A stretch of 64,000 nucleotides of DNA from Acorus gramineus (GCA_030737835.1 JAUJYN010000029.1:134897-198896); one strand, 5' to 3'; positions 44,839 to 58,125 are shown, numbered from the stretch's first letter. Made by a program: numbers and translations. The notes: generated by a model from the sequence alone, not told the origin.

Positions 44839-45711
44839 ATGGCCGGTAACTGCAAAACTTTGCGTCAGGATCTCCAAACTCTAACCAACCTGGTGGCCCA
44901 GACGATTCAGCACCAAAATGGCATGGCGTTACGTCGACTAGGGGAGAACCAGAACCAACCTGAGCAGTTGGTGATGAAATTTAAGAAGATGGATCCGCCA
45001 ATATTCAATGGCGTCGGCACCGATCCACTAGCGCCGAAGCACTGAATCACTGATCTCAAAGGGATCTTCAAGACCATGTTGTTGACCGACAGCCAGCGTA
45101 TTCTCTTAGCAACTCATCAACTGAGAGGCACTGCTATTCAATGGTGGAACGTCCATCAACAATCTCTGAACCGTGGAATCGAGTAGATCACCTGGGAGGA
45201 GTTCGTGGAGATGTTCAACAAGAAGTACTTTCCTCCTGTGGAGCCCGACCGCATCGTTCAAGCATTCTTGGACTTTCATCAGACTCATGACATGACGGTG
45301 GCCCAATATGAAGAGAAGTTCCTAGAGCTGTCTGTCTTTGCGCCGAAGTACATTCAAGTGGAGAGCGAGAAGTGTTGTCATTTCCAGGAAGGTCTGAGGA
45401 GTGACATTCGTCATAGGCTACGCAATCTCTGAATTCGTGTCTATGAGGAGCTAAAGGATTATGCACTGGTTATGGAACAAGACTACTTGGAGTGGAAGAA
45501 GGAGAATGAAGCCCGTGCAAAAAACAGGAATGATGCTCGCCCCGGGGTGGTCAAAGATTTGACAATCGGAAGCAAAACCAGGGCAACACAGGTCCGGATC
45601 GTGGAGTTCGTAGCAAGGTCATTTGCTATTTCTACAGAGAAGCGGGACACACATCCAATGTATGTCCTAAGAAACAGATTGATCCTCGTGCATGCTACAA
45701 CAGCAGGAAGC
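44839..45711 (+). pseudogene. gag of element J, with stops, truncated at the zinc knuckle
   Basis: Starts MAGNCKTLRQDLQTLTNLVA at 44839. The retrotransposon gag core follows: PPIFNGVGTDPLAPKH, RGTAIQWWNVHQQSLN, TWEEFVEMFNKKYFPP and MTVAQYEEKFLELS. In-frame stops at 45043-45045, 45184-45186 and 45430-45432 replace residues that are normally Trp or Gln. A later frameshift moves the zinc-knuckle region (CYFYREAGHTSNVC, about 45628-45670) out of frame, and its second Cys is Tyr. A second knuckle (CYNSRKLG) is cut by the H LTR at 45712. Not functional. Confidence 0.87.
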
Positions 45712-46949
45712 TGGGGTTGTGCTCCGGAAAGCCTTCCTCCCTCTCTTCCTGGTCCTTCGGGGGTTCTGTGTGTGTGGGAGTTCTTCAGAGGATCGGATCG
45801 AGAGAACTACGCCTTGGCAGGCTCGGTCGGATCGTCTCTCAGAAGGGGTGGTGGGTTATTTTTTTCTTTCCCGGCTAAGGCGGCCGACGGGTCCTTAGGA
45901 GTATTCAGGGGTGGTTGTGATCGCCACCTACTTTTCTCTAAAAGCAGAAAAAGTTTGGGTTGATTTGATTGCCTTCGTGGGGGAGTTTGTGGGGTCTCCG
46001 CTCTGAGACACGGGCATGTTGTACATAGAGGTGAAGAAAGGGATCCTCTTCTGCTTCGGGAACTTGACTAAAGGAGAATTGGGACTTAGGTGGGCTGGGG
46101 GAAGGGCCGGCTAGTGGGGTTTAGCCGCCTGGTGGGGGGCGGCTAGTTAGGAGTAGCCGCCTGGTGTCTGGTTAAATTTGGGTAGAACCTGGGTAGGATT
46201 TGGCTTTGGGTATTGGCAAAGGATAAGCTAGGTTTAACCTGGGTTTTGGAGAGTGGATTTGGAGAGTGATTTGATGTAGGAAATGGGTTTCTCTCAGGGT
46301 TTTGAAATGGTGGTGTGGGGAATGGATTGGATGATATGAATGTGAGTTATTGGGAAGTATTTGATGATTGGGAATGAATGGAAGAAATGTTTGGAGGACC
46401 CCTATTTATAGTAGAAGAGTTATAGGGGAGTGTCCACTGGACAATTGATCAAAATGGGTAATAAGGTGCTTGATTTGACCTCCCATTAGATCTTTGTTCT
46501 CTGACAATGTCCAGGTGAGGGGCGGCTAGTTGGAACTAGCCGCCCAGTGAGGGGCGGCTACTCTCAAGTAGCCACCCCCATCATAACCTGCCAAACGTCC
46601 CATCTCTGACAAGCGGTGGCTTGGGTCGGTTACTAAGGTTGAACTGGCTGAGATGGGGCGGCTAAAAGGGACAATCCGCCGCAATCATGCTTGATTTATG
46701 TCCCATCCAGGAAGGCGGTTTGGGGTCGGTCAGGGGGGCGGCTAGTTCAAACTAGCCGCCTGGTATGGGGCGGCTACACCCAAGTAACCGCCCCTGTCCA
46801 GGCTTTTATATTTTTCTAAGTGTTGGACTTAGGATTTCCGGTCTTGGCTTCTAAGGGAGTTTTTCTATTAGATGTTCAAATGTGGTAGTTTCCAATATTA
46901 CTTTAACTAACTTTCTTTTCTTTGGACGGTCAAAATTAGGGTATCTACA
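45712..46949 (-). repeat. 3' LTR of element H (relative of C)
   Basis: 1238 bp. On the minus strand it starts TGTAGATACCC at 46949 and aligns with both C LTRs, including the TATA box and three GCC-box palindrome sites. At the left it ends TGGGGTTGTGCTCCGG on the + strand, about 30-40 bp shorter than the C LTR end. It is therefore truncated or a variant that happens to begin with TG. The purine tract and the antisense PMD gene to its right show that H runs on the minus strand and continues beyond the window. Confidence 0.85.
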
Positions 46950-47814
46950 ATTGTCCCTCATTGGATGGAGTCTTTGTGTGAAACAGAAAGACTTCGATCG
47001 ATGATAAGGAAAGAGACCGTTATTTTGGCCAACCCAACTTCAAGAAGTTTAGGACACATGACCAATACCATTCAAGGATTTTATTTAGGTCATCAGAGGT
47101 TGGGTTTTGACTACAATGGTTATCTAAAGAGTGATCCAGGTGGGAGAGTGAGTAAAAGTAAGGAAGCGAGTGATCCAACCCTTAGACGGGGTTCTTAGCC
47201 ATCGTGCATGGAGCAGCCCGGCGTCAGTTTCCTTGTGCCTACCGTACCCGTGCTTGGGTAGCTCAGCGAATCAAGGGGATATCATAGACAGAAAGTAAAA
47301 TAAAGTGTGTTTGATTTGGTGAATTGGATCATTTGAAAGACAAAGATTCTGGAAAAGAACCAGAACTGAAGAAATTTGAACTGAATGGTACTGGTAATTG
47401 TGGTAAGACTTCAAAATAGTTGTGTTTGATCAAGTAAAACGTGGAAATAAACCAATACATGGCTATTTATTTTTAGAAAACTTGGAAATGGATGTGTTTG
47501 AGAAGCTGGCAAGGGGCGGCTAGTGGTGTTTAGCCAGCAGGGAGGGGCGGCTAGTGGTATTTAGCCGTCGGGTAGGGGGCCACTACTCGCGGGTAGCCGT
47601 CGGCTGACTAGGTCCCTTAAACTGAAAAAAGGACCCTCTCTCTCCCACACGTTTTCAAAAATGGTTGCTCTTCCCTCTCTTCTTCTTCTTCTCTGTTTAA
47701 AACCAAACAACCTTGATTTCCTTGACTTTGATTCGCCCTAGATCACTCCTTTCTTCTTGATTTCGAAGCCCTAGTTTCCTTTGGGGTTTTCCTTTCTTCA
47801 CGAAATTGGAGGAG
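46950..47814. other. 3' region of element H and upstream region of its PMD gene
   Basis: The first 400 bp match element C (36060-36468) in reverse. The stretch 47510-47610 carries further GGCGGCTAGT and TAGCCG motifs like those in the LTR. A CT/TTC-rich leader (47635-47760) precedes the PMD start codon and may be the PMD promoter and 5' leader. No other gene is seen. Confidence 0.6.
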
Positions 47815-48424
47815 ATGACGAAGGGGCAGAAGACGGCTTCGATGATGAAGCATATCCGGTCTTCCCGAGGGCAGAGGGGGGCTGCCTCGGGGTCGGGCTC
47901 ATCGGAGAGCGACGGTTTAGAGAGAAGGGTCGTGGAGGAGACGACCCAAACAGCGGAGGCACTGTCGGGAGATGCCGGCACGGGTTCGGTTGGGGATGTG
48001 CCTTTGGGGGCTGTCCTGGGGGTTTCTACAGTTCCTAGGGGTGATGTGATCGGGTATACGCGCAAGAGGAGGCGCGGTGATCGACCGGTGGTAGCCGGAA
48101 GCTTTGGTTTGGAGGTCGTAGGATCGGCCGAGGGTGTAGTCAAGGAGGTAGGGGCTGAGGGGGTTAGTGAGGGTGTGAGGGCATCATTGGATGCCATCAT
48201 AGGGATGTTGGATAGAGAGGCTACAGAGGTTAGGGCCGAGGAGGAGGCCTCGTGGGCCTTGGGCGTTTTTGAAATGTTGGCTTCCGGTGCGGTGGGCATG
48301 GAGGAAGGTGAGGGAGTTCAGGTTGGGGCTGAAGAGGCTGTGGGTGTGGACACAGAGGCCACGGGGGCCAGTGCTGAGGTTGAGGTCGAGGAAGCCATAG
48401 CAAAGGAGGAGGGGGATGATGAGG
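47815..48424 (+). pseudogene. PMD gene of element H, exon 1 (part before F)
   Basis: From ATG at 47815 (MTKGQKTASMMKHIRSSRGQ) an open frame runs for 203 codons to the insertion point of F. The product is low-complexity: Ser/Gly-rich, then a basic patch YTRKRRRGDR (possible nuclear localisation signal), then long Glu/Val/Gly/Ala-rich acidic sequence. The next part of the exon is 62789-62864; with F and one TGAGG copy removed the frame stays open (GDDE then EGDDDGMDDPDE). I recognise no domain in this exon. Its identity as PMD exon 1 rests on the splice to exon 2 at 63707. Confidence 0.7.
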
Positions 48425-49268
48425 TGTCACGCCCCACGGCGGCCGTCCCCGGGACGCGGCAAGCGTATACATGATATCAGCAGTCAATACAGGAGATCAA
48501 TAACATGCCATAAACAACAGCTAAAAAGACAACACAGACAACAAAGAGGCTGACATGATGTATACACAGATAGCGGAAGCTAAAATACTGAATCTGTAAA
48601 TCAACAACACATTACAGACTCGATACATAATCATAAGTCCTGTGAGAGCCAATATACACACAAACATCCAAATACAATCCAAACTAGGTGCCCAAGCACG
48701 GAAATATATACATACAATAAAAAAGGATGCTGATGGCCTCAAAAACTCACGGGACGGGGCGCTACTCCGCTACTGGTGCAGTCGCTCGGGGAGCTCCTCC
48801 TTCAAGTCCGCCTTGGTAATCACTGGAGAAAATAATTATGCGAGGGGTGAGCCACACGCTCAGTGAATAGCACAACCCATGCATCACAGTTCATATTAAC
48901 CACAATTAATAGCAAAAAGCCTCAAAGTGGCATAAACAACACAAATGCGGGGGTTCGTTACATCGCCGAACCACCACACTCTCACCCTCACCCTCACCCT
49001 CAATAGGTGACAAAGGATATTGGGACTTAATAGGCTGATAATCATCCTTACACAAACCAGTGAGTCGCCACATCGCCGGCCCACCACACCCTCACCCTCA
49101 CCCCTCAATATGGTGACATAGGATATTGGGACTGACTAGGCTGTTGGTCACCCTTGGTCCACCGATAGTCTCTCCCCACTCCGTAGGCCGCTTGGCCACC
49201 CCCACATTCAGCACAGTCCGTCCCAAATCAGGAGGTGCCTACTGATGAGAGCCCCTGCACTAGACAGC
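48425..49268 (-). repeat. 3' LTR of element F, distal part
   Basis: Begins (+ strand) TGTCACGCCCC and matches 59709-60548. It is interrupted by G within CTGCAC..GACAGC. G-rich modules lie at 48955-49140. Confidence 0.92.
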
Positions 49269-52200
49269 TGTCACACCCCAGGGCGGCCATCCCCGGGACG
49301 CGGCAAGTGTATATATAATATCAGAATCTACACAGGAGGTCAATAATATATCATACACAAACAACCAGAATGACACACAGACAACAAAGGGGCTGACATG
49401 ATATATACACCAAATGCGGAAGCAAAAGACTGAATCTGTAAATAACATACTACAGACTCGATACTCAATCATCTGTCCTGTGAGAGCCAATATACACAAA
49501 TACAACTGAATATATACAAACGCGTGCCAAGCACGGAAATAAAATACATACAGCCAAGAAGGGATGCTGATAGCCTCTGGCACTCGCGGAACGTAGCGCT
49601 GCTCCGCTACTGAAGGAAACCCTCGGAAAGCTCCTCCCGCTGCTCCGACTCCGGCTCAGTGGCAACTGGGGAAAAACATATGCGAGGGGTGAGCCACACG
49701 CTCAGTGAACAGCACAACCCATGCATCACAGACAATATTGACCACAATTCAGATCTTAAAAATCCACAATCTCTTATTAACAACCACAAAATGGTAACAA
49801 ATACTCAAACCAGTGGGTCGCTCAATCGCCAACCCACTACACCCTCACCCTCACCCTTCAATGGGTGACATAGGATTTTGGGACTGATATTCATCCAATC
49901 ACAACACCAGTGGGTCGCTCATCGCCAACCCACTACACCCTCACCCTCACCCTTCAATGGGTGACATAGGATTTTGGGACTGACTAGGCTGTTGGTCACC
50001 CTTGGTCCACCGATAGTCTCTCCCCCACTCCGTAGGCCACTGGGCTATCACCCACAACTTCAGCATAGTCCGTCACAAATATCGGGAGGCGCCTACTGAT
50101 GGGTGCCCTCACCCACAACTTCAGCACAGTCCGTCACAAATATCGGGAGGCGCCTACTGATGGGAACCCTCGGAAGGGACGGCCTTTCTAACGCTGGGGC
50201 AGCCTCTACCGGATCCAACGAAGGGGACAGAACAGTCTATCCATACACACATGATCCACTTGGATCCGTCGACAACGCATCTCTACAAGTCTAATGTTAT
50301 GAATTCCTCAGAATTCCTCCAGGGCGCATAACCAAGATGCGGGGAACATGTACAATAATAGCAAGGTTGGAATATTACTGGGGGAAAGAAACTTGGGAGG
50401 GCAGCGTGAGTTCCCGATATAGGACACCCCGACAACCAAACAAGGAACACGGAGTACCCTAGCCCGGGTCTCACCGCTGTCCTCGCGAGGCCCCTCCCCT
50501 ATAATATTCACTAAGATGCTAATAATCATACAAGGGGTAAATCATTAATTATCAACTAGAGATATAATATTATTGGGACAAGAACCTTGGGAGGGCAGCA
50601 TGAGGTCCCGATACAGGACATCCCGACAACCAAACAAGGAACACGGAGTACCCTAACCCGGGTCTCAATGTCGACCTCGCAAGGCCCCTCCCTATAATAT
50701 TACCTAAGGCATGCAATTAAACATATACTAGCATTTAACTTAATAAATAAACTAGTAGGACAGGGGGGGGGACATGATGCATGGCTCATACACATATCCT
50801 AAGGGTGCAAGTCTCTAACATGCAAAGTCTAGGGTAGCATGCATTCTACATTTTAAAATCATGCTCGCATGAAATACACTTTACAACAGGTTAATATAAA
50901 TCCATGGTGCCCCAGGAGAGGTCGGTATACACCCAAATGCGTATAACGCCTCTCTACTGAGTTGGATTGTCCCACTCACCGAAAATCGGGTCGTCGCGCG
51001 ACCGCCCGTCAAGATCTGCAAGACAGACATTTATACGGTGAGTTAAATACACAAATACATCAAAATACCCAAAATACACCAAAAGAACCCAACACTCGGG
51101 CAAACGTACATACGGCCCGTACGCACGTTAGCCCGAGCACCCCGACTCACTCCCGAACCCACCGGCAACCACCCGCACGGCCACCCGCCCCCGGATGCGC
51201 CGCCTCGCCTCAACCCGCGCACCCAGGCGCACTGTCGGGCCCCTGCCCGCACGCCTGGACCTGTAGCCGAGCCACCCGGTGTGCCGCGCGCCCACTGCGC
51301 CCCGCCGCAGCAGCCCGCGCGCACCACGCACGCCCCGCGCGCACCAGTGCCTCGCCGTGCGCGCACCCCGCGCGCACCACCAGCCTCTACCCGCGCGCAC
51401 GCCTGCCTCTGCCCAGCACCCCGCGCACATGCTCCTCTGTAGTGCCCAGCGCCCAGCGCTCAGCACCCTCGCCCAGCACCCGGTATCCGCGACCCAGCGC
51501 CCGACGCTCAGCGCCCAGCACCCGGGACCCTCACCCAGCGTCCACGCGCACGCCCGCGCAACACGCGCCTGGCAGCACGCCCCCAACGCGCCTGCCAGCC
51601 TGCCCGCGCTACTGCCCGCGCTGCCTGCCTGCGCGCATCACCGAGTGGCCCGAGCACCGCTGGCCTGCACGCCTGGGCACTGCCCGCCTGATGCCCGAGC
51701 GCCCCCTGCCAGCTGCCCGAGCATGGCCTGCCCAGCCGGCCCGCCCTACTCGCACAGCCCGCAGCCATCCTACCCGAGATAACCCTACCCAGCGCGCCTA
51801 GCACGCCTGCAGCACCACCCGAGCGCACGCCGCGCGCACGCCTACGCGCACGCACTTGCGCGCCCGGCCACCTGGTGCCCCAGCTTGCTGTGTCCGTTGC
51901 CAACCCTCCCGAAACAGCCACCCAACCTGCCCTGACCACCTAGCTCCCACCACCGGCCACCAATGGCCTCCGACCACCCCCACAGCCCTCCGACAGCTAC
52001 CCACCGCCGCCGACCGCTTCCCAACCTCATACCCACCTCCCAACATACATCTATACAAGAAAAGAGTGGAAAAAGAGGCTTACCAAGGGGAGGAAGGGAA
52101 GTCCGGTTGCTCTCCGCGCACCGAAACCTCTCCAAAAAGGCTTCCAACGCCCGGATCTCTCTCGGCCTTCGAAATGGCCCAAATCAGGGAAGAAGAGATG

Positions 52201-52672
52201 GGGGATGGAGGGGCAAAACTCGCCGGAATCCGGATTTGAAAGCACCGGGGTGTAGATCGGGACCCGATCTACACTTCTTATGCTTTAGGTTTTTGGGTTT
52301 GAGGGCTCTAAGGGGCTCAAATGGGAGAAAAGGAGAGAGGGGAGAGAGAGAAAGCTTTGGTAGGGATGATGAATAGTGCCTAATGAAATATTAGATTTCA
52401 TTTATATAGACAAATCACTTAAAATACCCGGATACGCCCCGGAACTGCGAAATTTTGGAAATGTTACCGGACATCAACGAAATTTTCGTGAGAGGCCTCA
52501 AATGGCACCAGGACACCAAATATGCTGTTAGATTTCCAATCGGAGTTCTCTAACTCAGGACGATAGCTAACAGTCCAAAAATTAGCGGTTCCGATCGAAA
52601 ACCGAAAAAAACGAAAAACTGCCAGAACGCTCCAACGGGTACCAGCAGGCTAAAAGTGACACATATATAACA
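49269..52672 (-). mobile_element. Solo LTR 'G', Tekay/Del-like, inside F's 3' LTR
   Basis: One LTR of 3404 bp (+ strand TGTCACACC...ATAACA), with perfect target duplication ACAGC (49264-49268 and 52673-52677). The uninterrupted target is seen at 60545-60549 in F's 5' LTR. It contains G-rich modules (49800-49985), a doubled GAGACCC segment (about 50395-50700), a CpG-dense core (51120-51960), the reverse donor CTTACCAAGG near 52080 and a TATA box near 52401-52410. Confidence 0.95.
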
Positions 52673-52677
52673 ACAGC

Positions 52678-54731
52678 CTTTCTAACACCGGGGCAGTATC
52701 TACACGGATCCAACGAAGGGAACAGAACAGCCCATCCATACGCATATGATCCACTCGGATCCGCCGACAACACATCTAAACAATTCTAATGTCCTGAATT
52801 CTTCAGAATTCCTCCAGCGCGCATAACCAAGATGCGGGGAAATTATATATAATAAAAAAGAGGAAAAGAAACCTTGGGAGGGGAACCTGAGGTCCCGATA
52901 TAGGACATCCCGCCAACCAAACAAGGAACACAGAGTACCCTAGCACGGGTCTCAATGTTTACCTCGCAAGGCCCCCTTATATTCCCTAAGGCATGCTAAC
53001 AATATCATAAGCTTGCATTTAATTTAATAAATCAAACTAATAGGACGCATGCACAGGTCGAGGCTTTCCTAGCATGATAACAAGGTGACAGGATGCATGG
53101 CTCTTACACATATCCTAAGGGTGCAAGTCCCTAACATTCAAGTCTAGGGTGGCATGCATTCTACACACTAATCATGCTTGCACATATTACATATTAATCA
53201 GTTAATATTCACCATGGTGCCCCAGGGGAGGACGGTATACGCCCAAGTGCATATAGCGCCTCCCATTTGGGTTGGGTTGTCCCACTCACCGATAACCGGG
53301 TCGTCGCACGACCGTCCGTCAAGATCTGCAAGACAGGGTAATCAACTTGGTGAGTAAAATACACAATACACCAAAATTACACTAAAAATACACAACACTC
53401 GGGCAAACGTACATACGGCCCATACGCACGCGATCCCGAGCACCCAATTCAATCCCGAACCACCGGGCAGCCGTACGCACTGCGCGCTCATTGCGCCCCA
53501 GCGCAGCAACCCGCGCGCACACCCGCACACCATGGCCCTCGCGCCTCGCCCAGCGCGCCATCGCCTCATTCCGCGCGCACCCCGCGTGCACCACCGCTCG
53601 CCCAGCGTGCCATCGCCTGCTCCGCGCACCCCGCGCGCACCACCGGTCTCGCCTCACCGCGCGCGCACAGCACGCCTGCGCCTCTGCGTAGCGCTCTGCG
53701 CGCACGCTCCCGCACGGTGCCCAGTGCCCAGCGCCCAGCACCTGCGACCATCGCCCAGCGCCCCAGCACCCGCGCCCAGTGCCCAGCGCCTACCCTGCCT
53801 GCCTGCCTACCCGGGACAGCCCGCCTGCCCTGCCTGCCTGCCCGAGCCAGCCAACCACCACTCACCGGCCACCAGTGGCCTCCGACCGCCCCCAACCACC
53901 ACCCACAGCCACCAACCGTCCCCACACATCCCAAAAACACCCCCTAACATGCATCTAAACATGGAAAAGAAGGAAAGAAACCTTACCCAAGGAAAGGAAA
54001 GGAAAGGAAGGGGACCGGGAGCTCTTCGTGCACCGAAACACCTCCCCAAAGACCTCCACCACCAAGCTCTTCCTCAGCCTTCAAAGGGGCTGAAATCAGT
54101 GGAGAAAAGAGGGGGTGAGAAGGGGCTAAACACGTCGGAACTTGAATCCGAAACCACCGGTAGATAGATCGGGATGAGATCTAACCTTTCTATTCTTTGT
54201 GTTTTTGGTTTCAAGCACTCTAACTAGCTCAAAATCAAGAAAAGGAGAGAGGGGGAGAGAGAAAATCAAATGGAGAAGATGATGAATAGTGGGGAGATAA
54301 TTTTAGATTCACTTAAATAAGTCAACACACTTAGATTAGGTTAAACTAGGTTTAAGCTTGATTAATTAGGTTTAAGTGAGTTTTGACTTGGGTCAACCCA
54401 ACCACACAAAAAAACAAAAGGGTTGACCAAGTCATGGGCCCACTTTGACCGAGTCAACTCTCCCAATGACTTCTCGCTCGGTCAAAACCCGGATACGCCC
54501 TAGAACTGTGAAATTCTGAAACGTACCGGAATTCGATGAAATTTTCGTGAGTGGCTTGGAATGGCACCAGGACACATAATATGCAGTTAGATTTTCAATC
54601 GGAGTCCTCAAACACAGGACGATAGCTAACAGTCCAAAATTTTAGCGGTTCCGATCGAAAAAAAAAAAACTCAAAAACTGCCAGAATGCTCCAATGGTTA
54701 CCAGAAGGCTAAAAGTGACACATATATAACA
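52678..54731 (-). repeat. 3' LTR of element F, proximal part
   Basis: Continues the F LTR from CTTTCTAACACCGG to the end ATATAACA at 54731. It matches 60550-62788. The CpG-dense core is shorter (53460-53900) than in the 5' LTR. A cluster of TTGACC/GGTCAA motifs lies at 54365-54490. Confidence 0.93.
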
Positions 54732-54732
54732 T

Positions 54733-54746
54733 TCTCCCCCCCTTAG
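54733..54746 (-). promoter_or_regulatory. Polypurine tract of element F
   Basis: Minus strand CTAAGGGGGGGAGA just before the 3' LTR, in the same context as in B and D. Confidence 0.88.
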
Positions 54747-54779
54747 GAAATTTTGTCCTCAAAATAAATACAAGAACAT

Positions 54780-56112
54780 CTAAGAAGGGAAAAGATGCGG
54801 ATACGCGTCACGCATGGCGTCCTCGAGCTCCCAAGTGGCCTCGGCACCGGAACGGTGCTGCCATCGCACCTTGACCAGCTGGACGGTCTTGGTGCGGAGC
54901 CTCTTCTCGCGGCGGTCCAGGATCTCAATCGGCTGCTCCACGAAAGACAAGTCCGGCTCGAAGACGAGCGGCTCGAACGGGATGACGTGAGCAGGATCGT
55001 GGACATATCGCCTCAGCTGCGAGACATGGAAGACGTCATGGCCTGAGCCAACTGTGGGGGCAGAGCTATGCGATAGGCCACCTCTCCAACTCGCTCGAGG
55101 ATGAGGAACGGCCCAATGAAACGCGGACTCAGCTTGCCCCGCACACCGAAACGGAAGATGCCCTTCATCGGGGACACCTTCAAGAAGACATGGTCACCAA
55201 CCTCGAAGGCGAGCTCACGGCGACGACGGTCGGCGTAGCACTTCTGACGACTCTGAGCGACTCGGATACGCTCGCGAATCGTCTTCACCATCTCTGAGGT
55301 CTGGTGAACGATCTCTGGTCCCTCCAACTGGCGCTCTCCGACCTCGTCCCAACACAAGGGGGACCTGCAGCTGCGGCCATAGAGCGCCTCGTAAGGAGCC
55401 ATCCGGATACTCGAGTGGTAGCTGTTGTTGTAGGCAAACTCCACCAACGGAAGGTGCCTCTCCCAACTGCCCCAAAATCGAGAACACAGGCTCGCAGCAT
55501 ATCCTCAAGAGTCTGGATCGTCCTCTCCGACTGGCCGTCCGTCTGCGGATGAAACGCTGTACTGAAATGGAGGTTCGTACCAAGGGCGTGCTGGAGGCTA
55601 CGCCAGAACCTCGAAGTAAAACGCGCGTCTCGATCGGAAATGATGCTGACGGGAGTGCCATGGAGACGAACAATCTCTGAGACGAACAACTGCGCCAGGG
55701 TGTCCAGAGAATCGGTGAGTCGGATGGGGAGGAAATGAGCAGACTTCGTCAGCCGGTCGACGATCACCCAGATGGCATCGCGACCCGAACGTGACCTCGG
55801 CAAACCCGAGACGAAGTCCATGGTGATCTGCTCCCACTTCCACTGAGGGATCTCAATGGACTGCAGCTTCCCCGCAGGGCGCTGATGCTCCGACTTCACC
55901 TGCTGGCATACTAGGCATCGGGCAACGAAACGGGCAATATCCGTCTTCATCCCGCGCCACCAGTAGCCGCGACGAAGGCCCCTGTACATCTTCGTGCCAC
56001 CAGGATGCACTGTGTACCTCGAATGATGGGCCTCGTCCAGAATCTTCCGCTTCAGCTCTGCGTCATCGGGAATGCATACTCGGCCTCTGAACCGCAGGAT
56101 CCCGTCCGCGCG
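54780..56112 (-). pseudogene. Integrase and chromodomain of element F
   Basis: In order: HHCC zinc-binding region ([34 protein letters not shown]; about 55885-56040); DDE core ([52 protein letters not shown]); the C-terminal GPFLILERVGEVAYRIALPP region; and a chromodomain (LSFVEQPIEILDRREKRLR, VRWQHRSGAEATWELED) ending in a stop at 54780-54782. Catalytic D, D and E are visible. The frame is shifted near 56110, near 55480 and near 55045, so the parts lie in different frames. In chromoviruses the chromodomain steers insertion towards marked chromatin. Confidence 0.9.
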
Positions 56113-57600
56113 AATCTGGTAGTTGGACGCTCGCCCCGGGCGACGCCTTCAGAGAGGACTATAAAATGCGGATCCTGAGCCTGAGCCGTGCGGATATCGT
56201 CGAGAAGGACTGGCTGCACCACTAGCCTGGCCAAAAAGCCACCCGCAGGAGTCTCTCGAACACTGATCCAGCAAGCGGCCTCCTCCAGAAGCCTCCAACG
56301 ACGTACAGCCATGTGGGCGGCCATGCCCAAGGGCTGCCTGCTGAGAGCATCTGCTACGACATTCGCCTTACCCGGATGGTAAGCGATGTCACAATCATAG
56401 TCCGTCAGGAACTCAACCCAACGTCTCTGACGCATGTTGAGCTCCGGCTGGGACTGCAAATATGTCAAGCTCTTATGATCGGTAAAGAGCTCGAACTCCT
56501 CTCCATAGAGGTAATGCCTCCACATCTTCAGCGCAAAGATGATCGCTGCCAACTCAAGGTCGTGGGTGGGGTAATTCTGCTCATGGGGCTTCAACTGACG
56601 CGACGCGTAAGCCACAACCTTACCGTGCTGCATCAGGACGCAACCCACACCCAACTGCGATGCATCTGTGTAAACTGCGAACCCACCACTCCCAGACGGA
56701 AGGGTAAGAACTGGCGCTGAGGTGAGCCTTCGCTTCAACTCCTGGAAGCTCTCCTCGCAAGACGGGGACCACTCGAACCGGACATCCTTCCGAGTGAGGC
56801 GGGTAAGAGGAACGGCTATCTTCGAGAAACCCTCGACAAACCTCCTGTAATAACCCGCCAAGCCCAAGAAGCTCCGAATCTCTGTGGGGTTCGACGGTCG
56901 ACGCCAATTCGACACGGCGAGCGTCTTCTCCGGGTCCACAGATATGCCCTCGCCGGAAATCACATGGCCCAGAAAGGCCATACGCTCCAACCAGAACTCG
57001 CACTTGCTGAACTTGGCGAACAACTGATGTCTGGCCAAAGTCTCCAAGACAGTGCGAAGATGGTGAGCGTGCTCCTCAAGACTCCTCGAGTACACCAATA
57101 TGTCATCGATGAATACTACCACAAAGGAGTCGAGGAAGGGCCGAAACACCCGGTTCATCAGATCCATGAAGGCCGCCGGCGCGTTCGTCAACCCGAATGG
57201 CAGTACTCTGAACTCGTAGTGCCCATACCGGGTGCGAAAGGCCGTCTTCGGAATGTCTGACTCCCGGATCTTCAGCTGATAGTACCCCGAGCGGAGATCG
57301 ATCTTGGAAAAGACACGCGCTCCCTAGAGCTGGTCAAACAGATCGATCCGCGGCAAGGGGTACTTGTTCTTCACTGTCCGTTTGTTCAGCTGCCTGTAAT
57401 CAATACACAGCCGCAGCGAACCGTCCTTCTGGACGAACAGGACAGGGGCTCCCCACGGAGAAACACTCGGACGTGCGAAGCCCTTCTCCAGCAACTCCTC
57501 CAACTGCTCCTTGAGCACCCTCAGCTCTGCAGGGGCCATCCGGTACGGAGCTCTCGAAATCGGCTCGGTCCCCGGAATCAGATTGATCTCAAACTCGATC
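56052..57600 (-). pseudogene. Reverse transcriptase and RNase H of element F
   Basis: RT begins [20 protein letters not shown] and continues [39 protein letters not shown]-to-TAG stop lies at 57324-57326. Then follow the palm with the catalytic FIDDILVYS box (about 57090-57120), [15 protein letters not shown] and [20 protein letters not shown]. RNase H follows ([60 protein letters not shown]). The frame then shifts near 56110 before the integrase. Apart from the stop, the RT/RNase H frame is open for about 380 codons with all catalytic residues visible. Confidence 0.92.
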
Positions 57601-58125
57601 GCGCGATCCGGCGGTAATCCCGGAAGATCATCGGGGAAAACCTCGGGATACTCTGCCACGACCGGAGTCTGACTGATATCTGCCCGCAGCGGTGCATCCT
57701 CCTGAGCAATGTACGCTAGAAAGCCCTCGCATCCTCCCTGAAGGAGTCTCCACGCCTGCATGGACGACACGAACCCCAAAGGGGCTACGTCACGATCGCC
57801 CACGAACTGGAAGGACCTCCGACCCGGAAGGTGGAAAGACACCGACTTGGCAAAACAGTCGATGCTGGCATGACTAGCTGCAAGCCAATCCATTCCCAGG
57901 ATGGCATCAAAATCCGTCATCGCAAGCTCCACCAACTCCACCGGAAACTCATGCTCCGCAACCACCACCGAACACCCTCGGTACACAGAACGGAGGAGAA
58001 TCCGGTCTCCCACGGGCAATGATATCTCCAAGATAGCATCCAAAGGGGCGGACGCCACACCCATCCGTCTCGCGAAAGCGGGAGACACGAACTAGTGTGT
58101 GGCTCCGGAATCAAACAACACATAT
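57601..58125 (-). pseudogene. Protease of element F
   Basis: Aspartic protease region: YVLFDSGATH with the catalytic DSG triplet at about 58100-58125, then a TAG stop at 58092-58094 directly after ATH. Then [30 protein letters not shown] and [20 protein letters not shown], the flap/second-half motif typical of gypsy proteases. The stop separates the active-site loop from the rest. Confidence 0.87.

Larger units (their letters stand above)
43429..45711 (+). mobile_element. Ty3/gypsy element 'J', 5' part only
   Basis: A 5' LTR, initiator-Met primer site, leader and gag remnant, cut off where the LTR of element H begins. Five bases to the left (CTCTT, 43424-43428) would be its target duplication; the right partner is not in the window. 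Gag resembles chromovirus gag and is distinct from that of B, D and F. Confidence 0.8.

Noticed and set aside
47781..48038. An alternative frame overlapping PMD exon 1
   Set aside because: It does not continue across F into the exon end at 62864, whereas the frame starting at 47815 does.
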